Below are positions 31,501 to 39,190 of a stretch of DNA of 64,000 bases, piece after piece. The stretch spans positions 9,672,001 to 9,736,000 of the forward strand of contig JAPFFF010000002.1 in the NCBI GenBank assembly GCA_039105265.1. Reading direction: 5' to 3'. A program made the position numbers and the translations under genes. The notes below the pieces were generated by a model. The model worked only from the letters and a program-made list of their open reading frames with translations, was not told the origin of the DNA and made no database searches. Positions within the stretch are counted from its first letter, which is position 1. Each line of letters opens with the position of its first letter. Source of the stretch: Tritrichomonas musculus. Taxonomy: Eukaryota; Parabasalia; Tritrichomonadida; Tritrichomonadidae.

Positions 31501-32005
31501 TAAGGAAGATAAGCAAGCTGGTGTGATGTTACCTGGTTCATTCAATGCAAATGGTAAGTATGAGTTCGTTAGGGGTAGTTATGAATCAATCGTTAAGAGA
31601 TCAGCTAAGGATGTGTTGAAGGATTTAGAGTTGACGTTGAAGTTAGATGCAAAACCAAGAGATGCAGTTGATGACTCGTTTAACGGACCAATTGAGTATC
31701 TCAGTGAGGATGATGAGATGAAGTTAGTTAATGGTTTGACTGGTATGGAAGTACATAATTATGCATCAAAGATTGATGAGAGGTTGTCGTTAATGCCATT
31801 GTTTTGTGCTATCAATTGTCTATCACCAACGAATCGTGAGAAGGCTTATGATATGGTTTTGAGTAAATGTAATTTGAGTGATAAAGCAATGATGAACTTC
31901 GATGAGGTGAAGGATAACTGTTTGGGTAAGCATACACACATTAATGTTTTGAGAAAAATAATTCGTTTATATAACAATAGATATTACGTTAATGAATCCA
32001 TTTAG
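28517..32005 (+). CDS. Outer Polinton: type-B DNA polymerase with C-terminal PrimPol domain
   Basis: 1162 residues. 3'-5' exonuclease: Exo I YADFEAD (about 136), Exo II FHNLAYD (about 189), Exo III YCQQDVN (about 338). Polymerase: motif A DFDAVSLYPS (about 426), motif B KLIMNSCYGK (about 566), motif C YYQDTDS (about 660). This fits the protein-primed PolB family of Polintons. From about residue 880 an archaeo-eukaryotic primase domain follows: VIDFDI (motif I, about 922), SGSGGLHVY (motif II, about 957), EIDYIA (motif III, about 987), then MLPGSFNANGKYEFVRG. Such a fusion would join primer synthesis to elongation and is not the usual Polinton arrangement. The gene is convergent with the integrase gene, 11 bp away. 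Confidence 0.85.
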   Translation: MGVDEAESNRTHHFNIYQKHYFIEEKTEFSTYYIKHLSECDDDKFNKEWLVDHWRKGRYFITSSNLVRELFKQNYFRPITYGQYKVLNTVFYNDLLNEEITDLTYNSKYCTRLMAPFEKKPVKGEPKKVPPTYWYADFEADTSEEYHRPFMCVLHKDNGKIKKEFRGEGCDKDLLNYLPDGAVVYFHNLAYDIRMIRPTGTYEDKVKVGSKKVKKTMYNGIIKSIIKGTKTMMADVRFNGKVIHFKDTLPVLSCKLSELPKMFDIKGIKKELFPYNYYTLDRLNRGGVGVISEAGLFEVEPWTDEQMNAFKENIDGIDGCRIDDDHFDMWKYCSFYCQQDVNILREGFNKFRNGFIEDFDIDPFKFISISSLANEVFKQRVYYPNRNLFELGGVVRKFCSRAIYGGRCMTAYNKKWHTTVPLCDFDAVSLYPSAMARLYTVEGRPIVITEDKLNYEFLSKQSAYVVDIEITKVNKHYPFPLIVRKVDGLNLNDDNLKDGEVVKMTVDNIMLEDLIKFQEIEFKLVRGYYWNGKKDYTIQKEIRNIFSKRLEYKKSGNPLQQLYKLIMNSCYGKTIERPIEKDFKYFHEGEELDRYWKKNYYKIVEDNSLKGTDNHAVKTLKPIDKHFNFSLLGIQVLSMSKRIMNEVMCLAFDIGCCIYYQDTDSFMIKRSDLEILEKGFKEKYNRELIGTNLGNFHCDFPSINGHDEMPFSVEAYFLMKKMYVHKITDSSNEIDYVIRGKGLTQKSIQYAFRDKQFNGNVMELYKHLYEGNEYTFDLTKGQPCFSMNKDMTVSTLKKFERKIKVTYEEGDVEWYGKQQKANGDDYDNAKSLCLKSNIDELLGIDESEIDPLLADRELMSGLIESLRESVKDRSLRKRFENHFMMTFNNLKYGSIKGVDVCDKFLSKQTGMRLNVNECFGLGVIDFDINKGLSDDERKKIRERIMSKLSIDDIVVRSGSGGLHVYVNNDFDELYKNAYIKCYACDEYEIDYIAAVKEDKQAGVMLPGSFNANGKYEFVRGSYESIVKRSAKDVLKDLELTLKLDAKPRDAVDDSFNGPIEYLSEDDEMKLVNGLTGMEVHNYASKIDERLSLMPLFCAINCLSPTNREKAYDMVLSKCNLSDKAMMNFDEVKDNCLGKHTHINVLRKIIRLYNNRYYVNESI

Positions 32006-32016
32006 AGGGATATCGT

Positions 32017-33765
32017 TTAAATGATTGTTGAGACCTTATATCGAGGTATCAATTGAGTTCTATTTTTGTCATCTTTGACTTCGTAAAGGCCATTCTTGAA
32101 ACCAACTATTTGATGATTTCCTGGTTGAATTATTGATCTACGTTTCATGAGGCTATCATGTTCATTGTAAAGTTTGACAGGAGTGTTTGGTTCTAAATGG
32201 AAACCCGGTTGAGACATGATTTTATAGTTCTCTTGAGAAATACGTTTAACGATGAACTCTTCAAGGTCTGGATCTTCTTGAACCATCTTTGGACTAACTT
32301 TGAAACCAGCATATTTGGACAACGTTTGATGTGGGGCATTGTTGTATTGATTAACGATTTCGTCCATGACTGATGGAGTAATGATACCTTCTTGCATGTT
32401 GTATGCCATGTCACGGATAGTTCTAATGACTCGATCGATGATTCCTAGTGAACCGTGCATTGGATCTGTCTTTACTTGTTTCTGTTCACGTTTCATGAAA
32501 TCTGGATAGTGACCCATTTGCATTCGAGGTACTTCAGTGAAAGTTATTCCATGATTGGTATAGAAAGACCATGCATCATATGAATCGAAAGCACTCTCTC
32601 CATCACCAGATAGGTATTTGACTTTCATTCCTGATTGAATTAAACGATCAAGAGTACGGAGATATGTGGGTGTGTTCTTGGATGCTTTGGAGAAACGTTT
32701 AGCTTTATCTTCATCGGTATCGTTTTCATTGAATACTATGTTGTTCATGAGACCAGCAAAGAGGTATCTTGTGTTTACGTTAATGGCAATCAGATAGCAT
32801 AACTTGTCAACGAACATTAGATCAATCAAGTATGTGTAACGTTTAGAAACTTTGTGTAATTGGTATTTCTTTAGGTTTTGCTTTAATGGAAAGTAGGATG
32901 TGGTATCAGAAATGATTGATGATTTGGTTGGATAGATGGATTGTAAAGCTTTGATCTTGTCTGGTGATTTGAATGCAATGGTGTTGAATGAAGGTGTTTC
33001 TTGGTATTCCACAAAGGTACCTGATTGATGATAGAACTTGTGGGTATACGTTTCGTACCAGTCTTCAATGGGTTTGGTTGTATGTGGCCATCCACGAGTT
33101 ACTTTAATGAATTCATCGAGAGTTAGAAGCTTATCATGATTGTAAACGACATATTCATTGAGTTTATCGTTAAAGGTATTGGTTAGTTTGGGTCGAGTTG
33201 AGGGTTGAGTTGAGGACTTCTTAGATGACCATTTCTGAAGGTATTCGTTCCAGAGAATGTCTTTATCGGATTGACTTAGACGGGAAATGTGTTCATAATT
33301 GTCAAACACTGATCGAGATGATTTACGTTTATTGTTCTTTACTTTGTCGTCAATTAATTGTCTGGCTATACGTAGAGTTGATTGTCGGTTTTGTTCGATT
33401 TGATGTTGGATGTCTTCGATTTTGGATTTGATTCTATTGGATTCATTGATGACTGTTTTGAATAGTGTGTCTGAATGAACTGAAATGAAGTTGTTTAGAA
33501 TGGTTTCGTCAATGGGTGGAGGTGGAGAATTTGGATTACGATTATGGAATAGTGTATACCAATTATGGATGTTTGAGATGATGAATGATTGGCATTTAGA
33601 ATGATCCGATAAGATGTCGTTAATGAATGGCAGATCAGATTCATCAGGTTTACGTTGTCGGTGGAATATTAACTCTCCATGGTAGATTGTGTTCTTGTAT
33701 CCTTTGATTCTGTCTTTGAGGTATTCACAAATTCGATCAACGTTTTGAAATAAGATTTGGTTCAT
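32017..33765 (-). CDS. Outer Polinton: retroviral-type integrase
   Basis: 582 residues. The N-terminal 290 residues are helical and basic. The rve core begins near 313 with YLIDLMFVDKLCYLIAINVN, then YLSGDGESAFDS (about 380), then GIIDRVIRTIRDMA (about 440) and NQYNNAPHQTLSKYAGF, the pattern of Polinton integrases. The last 60 residues (PNTPVKLYNEHDS to LIPRYKVS) form an SH3/chromo-like barrel that should bind DNA or chromatin. It cuts target DNA and joins element ends, giving a 6-bp duplication in this family. It ends 11 bp from the polymerase gene in convergent orientation. Confidence 0.88.
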   Translation of the reverse strand: MNQILFQNVDRICEYLKDRIKGYKNTIYHGELIFHRQRKPDESDLPFINDILSDHSKCQSFIISNIHNWYTLFHNRNPNSPPPPIDETILNNFISVHSDTLFKTVINESNRIKSKIEDIQHQIEQNRQSTLRIARQLIDDKVKNNKRKSSRSVFDNYEHISRLSQSDKDILWNEYLQKWSSKKSSTQPSTRPKLTNTFNDKLNEYVVYNHDKLLTLDEFIKVTRGWPHTTKPIEDWYETYTHKFYHQSGTFVEYQETPSFNTIAFKSPDKIKALQSIYPTKSSIISDTTSYFPLKQNLKKYQLHKVSKRYTYLIDLMFVDKLCYLIAINVNTRYLFAGLMNNIVFNENDTDEDKAKRFSKASKNTPTYLRTLDRLIQSGMKVKYLSGDGESAFDSYDAWSFYTNHGITFTEVPRMQMGHYPDFMKREQKQVKTDPMHGSLGIIDRVIRTIRDMAYNMQEGIITPSVMDEIVNQYNNAPHQTLSKYAGFKVSPKMVQEDPDLEEFIVKRISQENYKIMSQPGFHLEPNTPVKLYNEHDSLMKRRSIIQPGNHQIVGFKNGLYEVKDDKNRTQLIPRYKVSTII

Positions 33766-33806
33766 TTAGGATGATATTAAATTAAACTATAGATGATAAT
33801 TATTTA

Positions 33807-34109
33807 ATGAAAGTAATTTTTTATCAGATACTAAATAGTATGAATAGATCAGTTAATGGATCAGTTAATGAATCAGGTGATGAATTCACTTTACCTCCTT
33901 TGAAGAAGAGGCATGAAAGGAAGAGTTTTGCTACGAATACGTTGAAGTTGATCAATTCAAGGTTGCAATATTATAGAAGAGTCTTGAGTCAACCAGAGCC
34001 GACAGATGAAAAGAAGCTTCGTAAACGTCAAATCATTAAAGCTAAATATGAACATAACATGAAAGTACGTAAACTGTTGACTAGAGCTGTTGCCAATAGA
34101 TACATTTAA
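33807..34109 (+). CDS. Outer Polinton: small basic protein
   Basis: Up to 100 residues; an inner ATG at 33840 (MNRSVNGSVNESG) may be the real start. It is rich in Lys/Arg with PPLKKRHERKSFA and KKLRKRQIIKAKYEHN. No family recognised. The charge suggests DNA or virion-core binding, in the way of small basic core proteins, but this is inference. It is divergent from the integrase gene, with about 40 bp between starts. Confidence 0.55.
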   Translation: MKVIFYQILNSMNRSVNGSVNESGDEFTLPPLKKRHERKSFATNTLKLINSRLQYYRRVLSQPEPTDEKKLRKRQIIKAKYEHNMKVRKLLTRAVANRYI

Positions 34110-34149
34110 AATGATTAATATGACGAATTGATTTTATTTTTGACTTAAA

Positions 34150-34842
34150 ATGACTTTGCGTGCGGCAAGAATATTAAGCTCTGAAACGGACAACACTATC
34201 AAACAAGAGCAAGAGACTAATGTAAACATTAACATCAAACCTCAAACAAATCAACATGTCCATCCTGAAAGAAGACCATCAACGGTACCGTTATATCCAA
34301 ACGTTGAACCATTAAACAATAATTCTGAAAGAATATTTGCTCCACAAAACGTAAATTTTACTATTCCGAACCCTCAAATGAGTTCTCAAGAGGCTGGACA
34401 AACTATCAATTCTCAGATGACACAGGGATCTCCATTAGCATTTCAACCTCAAACAAACAGTCCTTTCCAATCCAATATGGTTCAAGACAAAGGAATTGCA
34501 GATCTCGGAAATGAGTTAGATGAACTTGGTAAGCAGAATCAATTCTTGAAGATGATCATTGAGGCTTATGAATCGAATCCTTTGAAAGTTAATTCATATC
34601 TAGTTTGTGAGAGCAAGCTGTTGATGGACATGATTAAGATTTTGACTGGATGTGAGAAAGTTGAGTTGGTATTGGATGAAGACGTTGGATGTGGTGGTTG
34701 TGGTGCAAGTTCAGGTAAGATAATCTATGTTTCAAAGATATTGGTCACTAAAGATGGAAAGACTGAAGACCTTAAATATGCATACAATGTTATATATTCA
34801 CAGTTCATCAAGTATGGTATATCGTTGAAGATGGTATGTTGA
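34150..34842 (+). CDS. Outer Polinton: Cys-motif protein shared by both elements
   Basis: 230 residues. It starts MTLRAARILSSET, runs through a Gln/Asn/Pro-rich linker (about 25-115), and ends in a conserved domain: ELDELGKQNQFLKMIIEAYE, then NPLKVNSYLVCESKLLMDMI, VELVLDED, GCGGCG, a KILVTKDGKTEDLKY stretch and IKYGISLKM. The inner element's gene at 39191-39760 has the same layout and clearly related ends. The function is not recognised. Conservation of both tips with a variable linker suggests a structural or adaptor protein of the virion or of replication. Confidence 0.75.
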   Translation: MTLRAARILSSETDNTIKQEQETNVNINIKPQTNQHVHPERRPSTVPLYPNVEPLNNNSERIFAPQNVNFTIPNPQMSSQEAGQTINSQMTQGSPLAFQPQTNSPFQSNMVQDKGIADLGNELDELGKQNQFLKMIIEAYESNPLKVNSYLVCESKLLMDMIKILTGCEKVELVLDEDVGCGGCGASSGKIIYVSKILVTKDGKTEDLKYAYNVIYSQFIKYGISLKMVC

Positions 34843-34929
34843 GACAAACGTTAAATGCAAACGAGAGCTGTTTTCACGTTGGACCGAATTCGGGCCATCA
34901 TAGAATACCTTCGAATTTGGTTCATTTTA

Positions 34930-35163
34930 GAAGGTCTAGAGCATGTACTCAAAACCCTTCAAATTTGGTTTATTTTAGAAGGTCTCGAGAAGGCGTACAA
35001 AATCGTACACCTTATTTTGTCAGTATATTTTCGGTTCATTTTTGAATGTCTCGAGCATGTACTCAAAACCCTTCAAATTTGGTTCATTTTAGAAGGTCTC
35101 GGGAAGGCGTACAAAATCGTACACCTTATTTTGTCAGTATATTTTCGGTTCATTTTAAACGAG
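34930..35163. repeat. 114-bp tandem repeat, two copies plus a partial
   Basis: Units starting at 34941 and 35055 are nearly identical (GCATGTACTCAAAACCCTTC at each start), with a partial third unit before them (TTTGGTTCATTTTAGAAGG near 34916). The open frames crossing it only reflect the repeat. It fills the gap between the Cys-motif and KilA-N genes. Confidence 0.8.
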
Positions 35164-35207
35164 TTTATTTTTATTTAATTTTAACTTTTTAACTTCAACG
35201 AAACAAT

Positions 35208-35858
35208 ATGAACAATAACAAGTTCGAAGTCAAGACATACAACGGTATCTCAATCACAATCAATACAGAAGATGGATATGTTAATGCATCACAAATGTGT
35301 TCATCAAATGGAAAGTTCTGGAGACATTACAAGAACTCAAAGATTTGGGCGAACATCATAAATGCATTCGAAAAGCATCATTCTAAAGGTGGCCAGATTC
35401 AATCACCTTCATATTATCTTGATAAAGTAGCTCCTAAATATCAAGGTGAGTATGTACATCCAAAACTAGTTCACTTTGTTGCTGAATATTGCAGTGTTGA
35501 ATATGCATTTACTGTTGCTGAACTCATGGATTCCATTAACGATAAAGTCCACGATGTCCTTGAGAAGAATCATTTACCAGACACAGTTGAGAATTCTAAA
35601 CCAATCTTTAAAGAAGTTGCTAAACGAATTACATTGAAGATCGATGTAGATTTAGTTAATGGTCAATGCTGGGGTGTCAGAGATGATGTACATAGATTGG
35701 ATCAAAATGAACAAGATGATCTCAGAAGTGACATTGATAAGTACAACTCAATCAAGCAACAATTAAATGCAAACCCTAATGATACAACATTAAAGAAACA
35801 ATTAAATGAATCTAAAGCGAAACTTGAAAGTGAGTGGAAATGGTTCATTCCAACGTAA
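35208..35858 (+). CDS. Outer Polinton: KilA-N domain protein, at the inner-element insertion site
   Basis: 216 residues. Residues about 5-110 are a KilA-N domain: FEVKTYNGISITINTEDGYV, NASQMCSSNGKFWRHYKNS, a GGQIQSPSYYLDKV stretch, and GEYVHPKLVHFVAEYCSVEY. KilA-N is a viral DNA-binding module found in phages, large DNA viruses and Polintons. A charged helical C-terminus follows. The inner element lies immediately against the end of this frame. Likely DNA-binding regulator of the element; the target is unknown. Confidence 0.88.
   Translation: MNNNKFEVKTYNGISITINTEDGYVNASQMCSSNGKFWRHYKNSKIWANIINAFEKHHSKGGQIQSPSYYLDKVAPKYQGEYVHPKLVHFVAEYCSVEYAFTVAELMDSINDKVHDVLEKNHLPDTVENSKPIFKEVAKRITLKIDVDLVNGQCWGVRDDVHRLDQNEQDDLRSDIDKYNSIKQQLNANPNDTTLKKQLNESKAKLESEWKWFIPT
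35852..35857. repeat. Target-site duplication, left copy (AACGTA)
   Basis: AACGTA directly precedes the left terminal repeat of the inner element and recurs exactly at 58435-58440. Six bp is the Polinton hallmark. Confidence 0.95.
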
Positions 35859-36075
35859 GGAGGATATATATGTTCCACATGAGTACCGAATAACTACTGA
35901 TAATACTTGACCTAATATTTTTCAACCAAATCTCTACACAATCTAGAACCCATTATACCTTCTATATGAGAAAAATCCGATTTTCATATACAACCTACAA
36001 CATCACAATAATAATACAAAATTCAAAAAATAATTATTTTCAAATTTTTTATATTTTTTATTTTCATATTACACA
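35858..36075 (+). repeat. Inner Polinton left terminal inverted repeat (218 bp)
   Basis: Matches the reverse complement of 58217-58434 at 217 of 218 positions. The inner edge carries a TTTATTTTCATATTACACA segment (36057-36075) that acts as a likely promoter for the first gene at 36096. Confidence 0.95.
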
Positions 36076-36095
36076 ACAAACCAAAAACAAAAAAA

Positions 36096-36518
36096 ATGGA
36101 ATCAGCTACAATCGCATTCTGTAAATATGCATCTAAAAAATTAAGAACATATGGTACCTATAAGTATGATATGTTTGCTGATATTTGTGATAAAGTATTA
36201 AATAATGATAAAGAAGCTTTCAATTTAGTATCAAGATTTGTAAATTATAATTTAATGTGGATATTCAAACATCAAGAAAACATATGCATAAGTGATGAAG
36301 ATAAAAAAGAATATAGAAAAATAACTAAACAATTTGAAAAATATATGCGTAAAATAGATAGAGGGTTTAGTATTGTCTATCCTCTCTCTTTATCAAAGAA
36401 GTTTGATGATGAAGTAGATATGTATTTTAATGATAATGAAGAAGGTAATAAGTATGCAAAAGAGTTTAATCTTAATAAATACAAAATAAATGAAGAATAT
36501 GATGAAGAAGAAGAATAA
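36096..36518 (+). CDS. Inner Polinton: small protein of unknown function
   Basis: 140 residues, first gene inside the left terminal repeat, so it probably uses the promoter-like motif there. It starts MESATIAFCKYASKKLRTYG, is helical and charged, and has an acidic C-terminus (NEEYDEEEE). No signal, membrane helix or known motif is visible. Confidence 0.6.
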   Translation: MESATIAFCKYASKKLRTYGTYKYDMFADICDKVLNNDKEAFNLVSRFVNYNLMWIFKHQENICISDEDKKEYRKITKQFEKYMRKIDRGFSIVYPLSLSKKFDDEVDMYFNDNEEGNKYAKEFNLNKYKINEEYDEEEE

Positions 36519-36575
36519 AAAACTTAAACTTTATTTTTGTATTTATTATTTTTATTTTTTACTTTTAATACAAAA

Positions 36576-37028
36576 ATGAGAAATATGAAAGTATTTGAAT
36601 ATGTTAATAACCTTATTCAATTATTACAAGATCCAAATAAGTTTAATGATTGTGATTTTTCTATCTTATGTGATAAATATCCGGTTTTAATAGGAAGAAA
36701 TAGTTTTAGAGCTCGAGTTTTGTATGTTTCACTCAAAAATAAAGAAGGAGAAATTAAAAGATTATATCCAGATAAGTTAAAAGAATTAGATTTTGAGTAT
36801 ATCAATATAACATCTAATTTAAGAAGAAGAATATCAATGAATTTACAAGAATTCTTCATTAATGGAAATACTGAATTACATGAATATTTAGAGAATAGTT
36901 ACTTTAATTATAGTATTGAAAAAGCAAATCCAGAAACAAAAAAATTAATTGAACAATTAAGACAAAAATATAATATAGAATCTTATGATTTATTTGTGGG
37001 TAAACATCAAGATCTTATACTCGAATAA
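36576..37028 (+). CDS. Inner Polinton: small protein of unknown function
   Basis: 150 residues from the ATG at 36576; an earlier TTG at 36537 would add a Phe-rich leader that is unlikely to be translated. It starts MRNMKVFEYVNNLIQLLQDP, is predicted mostly helical, and has no recognised motif. Its 3' end overlaps the end of the convergent ATPase gene by 14 bp. Confidence 0.6.
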   Translation: MRNMKVFEYVNNLIQLLQDPNKFNDCDFSILCDKYPVLIGRNSFRARVLYVSLKNKEGEIKRLYPDKLKELDFEYINITSNLRRRISMNLQEFFINGNTELHEYLENSYFNYSIEKANPETKKLIEQLRQKYNIESYDLFVGKHQDLILE

Positions 37029-37872
37029 ACTTAATTGTATTTTCTCTAACATTAACTAAAATAAAATCATGATTCTTCATTTTTACATAATTTCTCCATA
37101 ATTCATCAAACATAATCGGTAATGAAACTTGTTGATAAATATATTGTAATTTTTGTCGAGAATAACCACTAAATATGAAGAAAGTAGTAGTATTATTTTT
37201 GTAATCTGTTGATATTGATTTAAAGAATTGAATATTAATATAAACTATTGAATGTTTATGTCTTAATTGAGTGATATAGTTAGTAAAGTATGCTGATTTA
37301 ATTAATTTACTTTTAACAAAATCTTCACATAATATAATAGTGTTTAAAGGTTGATTTGGCTTATTTAGTTTATTAACATGAAGAAACTCAAACATAGAAT
37401 TTAACTTATTATTATCAATTGTTATTTTTGGTGTATTACAATATTTATCAAATAATTCTTTATATAAATCTAGTTCTTTTAAATATTTTTCAGCATTAGA
37501 ATCTGATATAACTTGAATCGGCAGTTGAATTAATTCTTGTTGAGCTTCAAACGTACTATCATTAATTGAACCATTTTTGCTAATATATACTATTAAATGA
37601 AAGTTACAATCTTTTAATCTTGATATTTGAATAATATCTCTTAACATAATATGAGTTTTTCCGCGTCCTTGATTTCCGACTAGAATATTCAATGAATTAT
37701 AATAAGCAAATATTCCTTGATAAACAGGTCTTATACTTTCAGCTAATATCTTATCTTTATTTTTGCTATAAGCTTCATTCATTGCAATATCTATATCAAA
37801 TTCTTTTTCTTCACTTGAAGCTTCATTATCATACTCACTTGAATCTATATACTTAAAATTAGTAGGAATCAT
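37015..37872 (-). CDS. Inner Polinton: FtsK/HerA-type genome-packaging ATPase
   Basis: 285 residues from the ATG at 37872; the frame also extends upstream to a GTG at 37938. Walker A is NILVGNQGRGKTHIML (GNQGRGKT) and Walker B is LNTIILCEDFV (hhhhCED). Downstream come TNYITQLRHKHSIVYINIQF and IFSGYSRQKLQYIYQQV, as in the A32-like packaging ATPases of Polintons and virophages. It should pump element DNA into capsids. It lies near the left end, convergent with the 36576 gene. Confidence 0.82.
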   Translation of the reverse strand: MIPTNFKYIDSSEYDNEASSEEKEFDIDIAMNEAYSKNKDKILAESIRPVYQGIFAYYNSLNILVGNQGRGKTHIMLRDIIQISRLKDCNFHLIVYISKNGSINDSTFEAQQELIQLPIQVISDSNAEKYLKELDLYKELFDKYCNTPKITIDNNKLNSMFEFLHVNKLNKPNQPLNTIILCEDFVKSKLIKSAYFTNYITQLRHKHSIVYINIQFFKSISTDYKNNTTTFFIFSGYSRQKLQYIYQQVSLPIMFDELWRNYVKMKNHDFILVNVRENTIKFIRV

Positions 37873-37906
37873 TCTTTTTTTAACATATTTAGTTATCGTT
37901 AAATGA

Positions 37907-38026
37907 TTAAGAATATAGTTTTGCTCTAATTTCTTCACTTAATTCAGGTTTTGAATCATAAGTAAAACCAATAATAATAACTGCTAATTCAACAACAACA
38001 ACACTTAATAATATTTCAGTAATCAT
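37907..38026 (-). CDS. Inner Polinton: possible 39-residue membrane peptide
   Basis: From an ATG at 38026: MITEILLSVVVVELAVIIIG forms a membrane helix, followed by a charged tail (FTYDSKPELSEEIRAKLYS). It overlaps the upstream extension of the ATPase frame in another register. Small single-helix proteins are common in virion-forming elements, but a frame this short could be chance. Confidence 0.35.
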   Translation of the reverse strand: MITEILLSVVVVELAVIIIGFTYDSKPELSEEIRAKLYS

Positions 38027-38068
38027 TTAAATAATCTAAAAACAAAAATATCATTAACATTTTTAATC

Positions 38069-38109
38069 AAAAGTGAAGAAGTGAGATTTCACTATATTTT
38101 TGTCACTTT
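38069..38109 (+). repeat. 41-bp inverted repeat, left arm
   Basis: Perfect inverted copy of 39102-39142. It starts AAAAGTGAAGAAGTGAG. Together the arms bracket exactly one gene (38109-39062), whose stop codon begins at the inner edge of this arm. Confidence 0.9.
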
Positions 38110-39062
38110 CATAATTTATTAACATATAATGTTCTACTTACATTTGTTATCTTCCATTTTTTAGTAGATTCTATTTTTTCAGTTAATTCAGCAAATGTTA
38201 ACTTTATTCCAAATACTTTGTTATATTTTTGTTGAACATCTTTTAATAAAAATCTTTCAACTGTAGGATAATTATCTTTCATAAATGTTTCAATATCATA
38301 ATCTGATTCATCATATTTTCTATTTATTTCTTCTTGTTCTTGTTGTTCATTTCTCATTCTTTCTATTTCACGTAATGAATAATCATATAATCTTTGTTTA
38401 GCTTCACATCTTGAGCATCTTTTATTTGATTTAGAATTAATTTCAATTATCTTAGCATTTAATTTGAATATAACAGATTTGATATTTGATAATTCTCTTC
38501 TTACACCTTCAATATTACTATACTGCCATCTATTACATTTACTTGTAAAAGTTTTCTTTTCATGTTCAAACCATTTAATATTTGTGTATATTTCTAACAT
38601 ACATCTTTTAATAAAATTACAATATTCTTTATATTCATCAGATTCAATTAAATCATTAACATTTATGAATACTTTATCGCATTTCTCATTTATTGCATTA
38701 TGATTACAATTATAACCTATCATATCATAATTCACTTTTCTAATAAACTTCTTTATTTCAACACTATCTGTTTTAAGTACTTCAATTTCATCAAATATAG
38801 GTTCTATGGGTTTTGTTTGTGATATTTGTAATAATTTTGGTAATTTATTAACAAGAGTAAATACATCTTTTATAAACTGATTATTATGTTCAAGTTCAAC
38901 ATCATATTTAACAGCATCATACTGATTAAGTAATAAATCTTTTAATATATCATTTTGTTTTTCTTGTACTAATATATCTTCATTATTAGTAATGATATCT
39001 GTATAAAATATGTATTCTAATGGATTAAGTGAGTTTGTTTGATTTCTGCTTATAACCGACAT
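38109..39062 (-). CDS. Inner Polinton: unknown protein bracketed by inverted repeats
   Basis: 317 residues starting MSVISRNQTNSLNPLEYIFY. The middle carries a possible metal site, KRCSRCEAKQRLYDY, and a coiled coil (REIERMRNEQQEQEEINRKY). The last 60 residues (ETFMKDNYPTVERFLLKDV to SRTLYVNKL) look like a small winged-helix, as at the end of some viral replication proteins. Family not recognised. The upstream region contains ATATTACACAGTA, the same motif as the right terminal repeat. The gene lies between two perfect 41-bp inverted repeats, so it could move or invert as a unit. Confidence 0.65.
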   Translation of the reverse strand: MSVISRNQTNSLNPLEYIFYTDIITNNEDILVQEKQNDILKDLLLNQYDAVKYDVELEHNNQFIKDVFTLVNKLPKLLQISQTKPIEPIFDEIEVLKTDSVEIKKFIRKVNYDMIGYNCNHNAINEKCDKVFINVNDLIESDEYKEYCNFIKRCMLEIYTNIKWFEHEKKTFTSKCNRWQYSNIEGVRRELSNIKSVIFKLNAKIIEINSKSNKRCSRCEAKQRLYDYSLREIERMRNEQQEQEEINRKYDESDYDIETFMKDNYPTVERFLLKDVQQKYNKVFGIKLTFAELTEKIESTKKWKITNVSRTLYVNKL

Positions 39063-39085
39063 TACTGTGTAATATAGAAATAAAA
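39063..39085 (-). promoter_or_regulatory. Promoter-like motif shared with the terminal repeats
   Basis: Directly ahead of the ATG at 39062. It matches 58214-58236 at 21 of 23 positions, with core ATATTACACAGTA preceded by TTTTATTT. The recurrence right before two unrelated genes argues for a promoter. Confidence 0.5.
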
Positions 39086-39101
39086 ATTATATAAAAAAAT
39101 A

Positions 39102-39142
39102 AAAGTGACAAAAATATAGTGAAATCTCACTTCTTCACTTTT
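39102..39142 (-). repeat. 41-bp inverted repeat, right arm
   Basis: Perfect reverse complement of 38069-38109. See the left arm. Confidence 0.9.
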
Positions 39143-39190
39143 TAATAATTTTATTCAACAAAAAGCAAAAACAAAAATAAAACAATAACT

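Noticed and set aside
34836-35178. Overlapping frames of 69 and 107 residues with internal repeats
   Set aside because: They exist only because the 114-bp tandem repeat has few stops; there is no promoter-like context and the composition is not protein-like.
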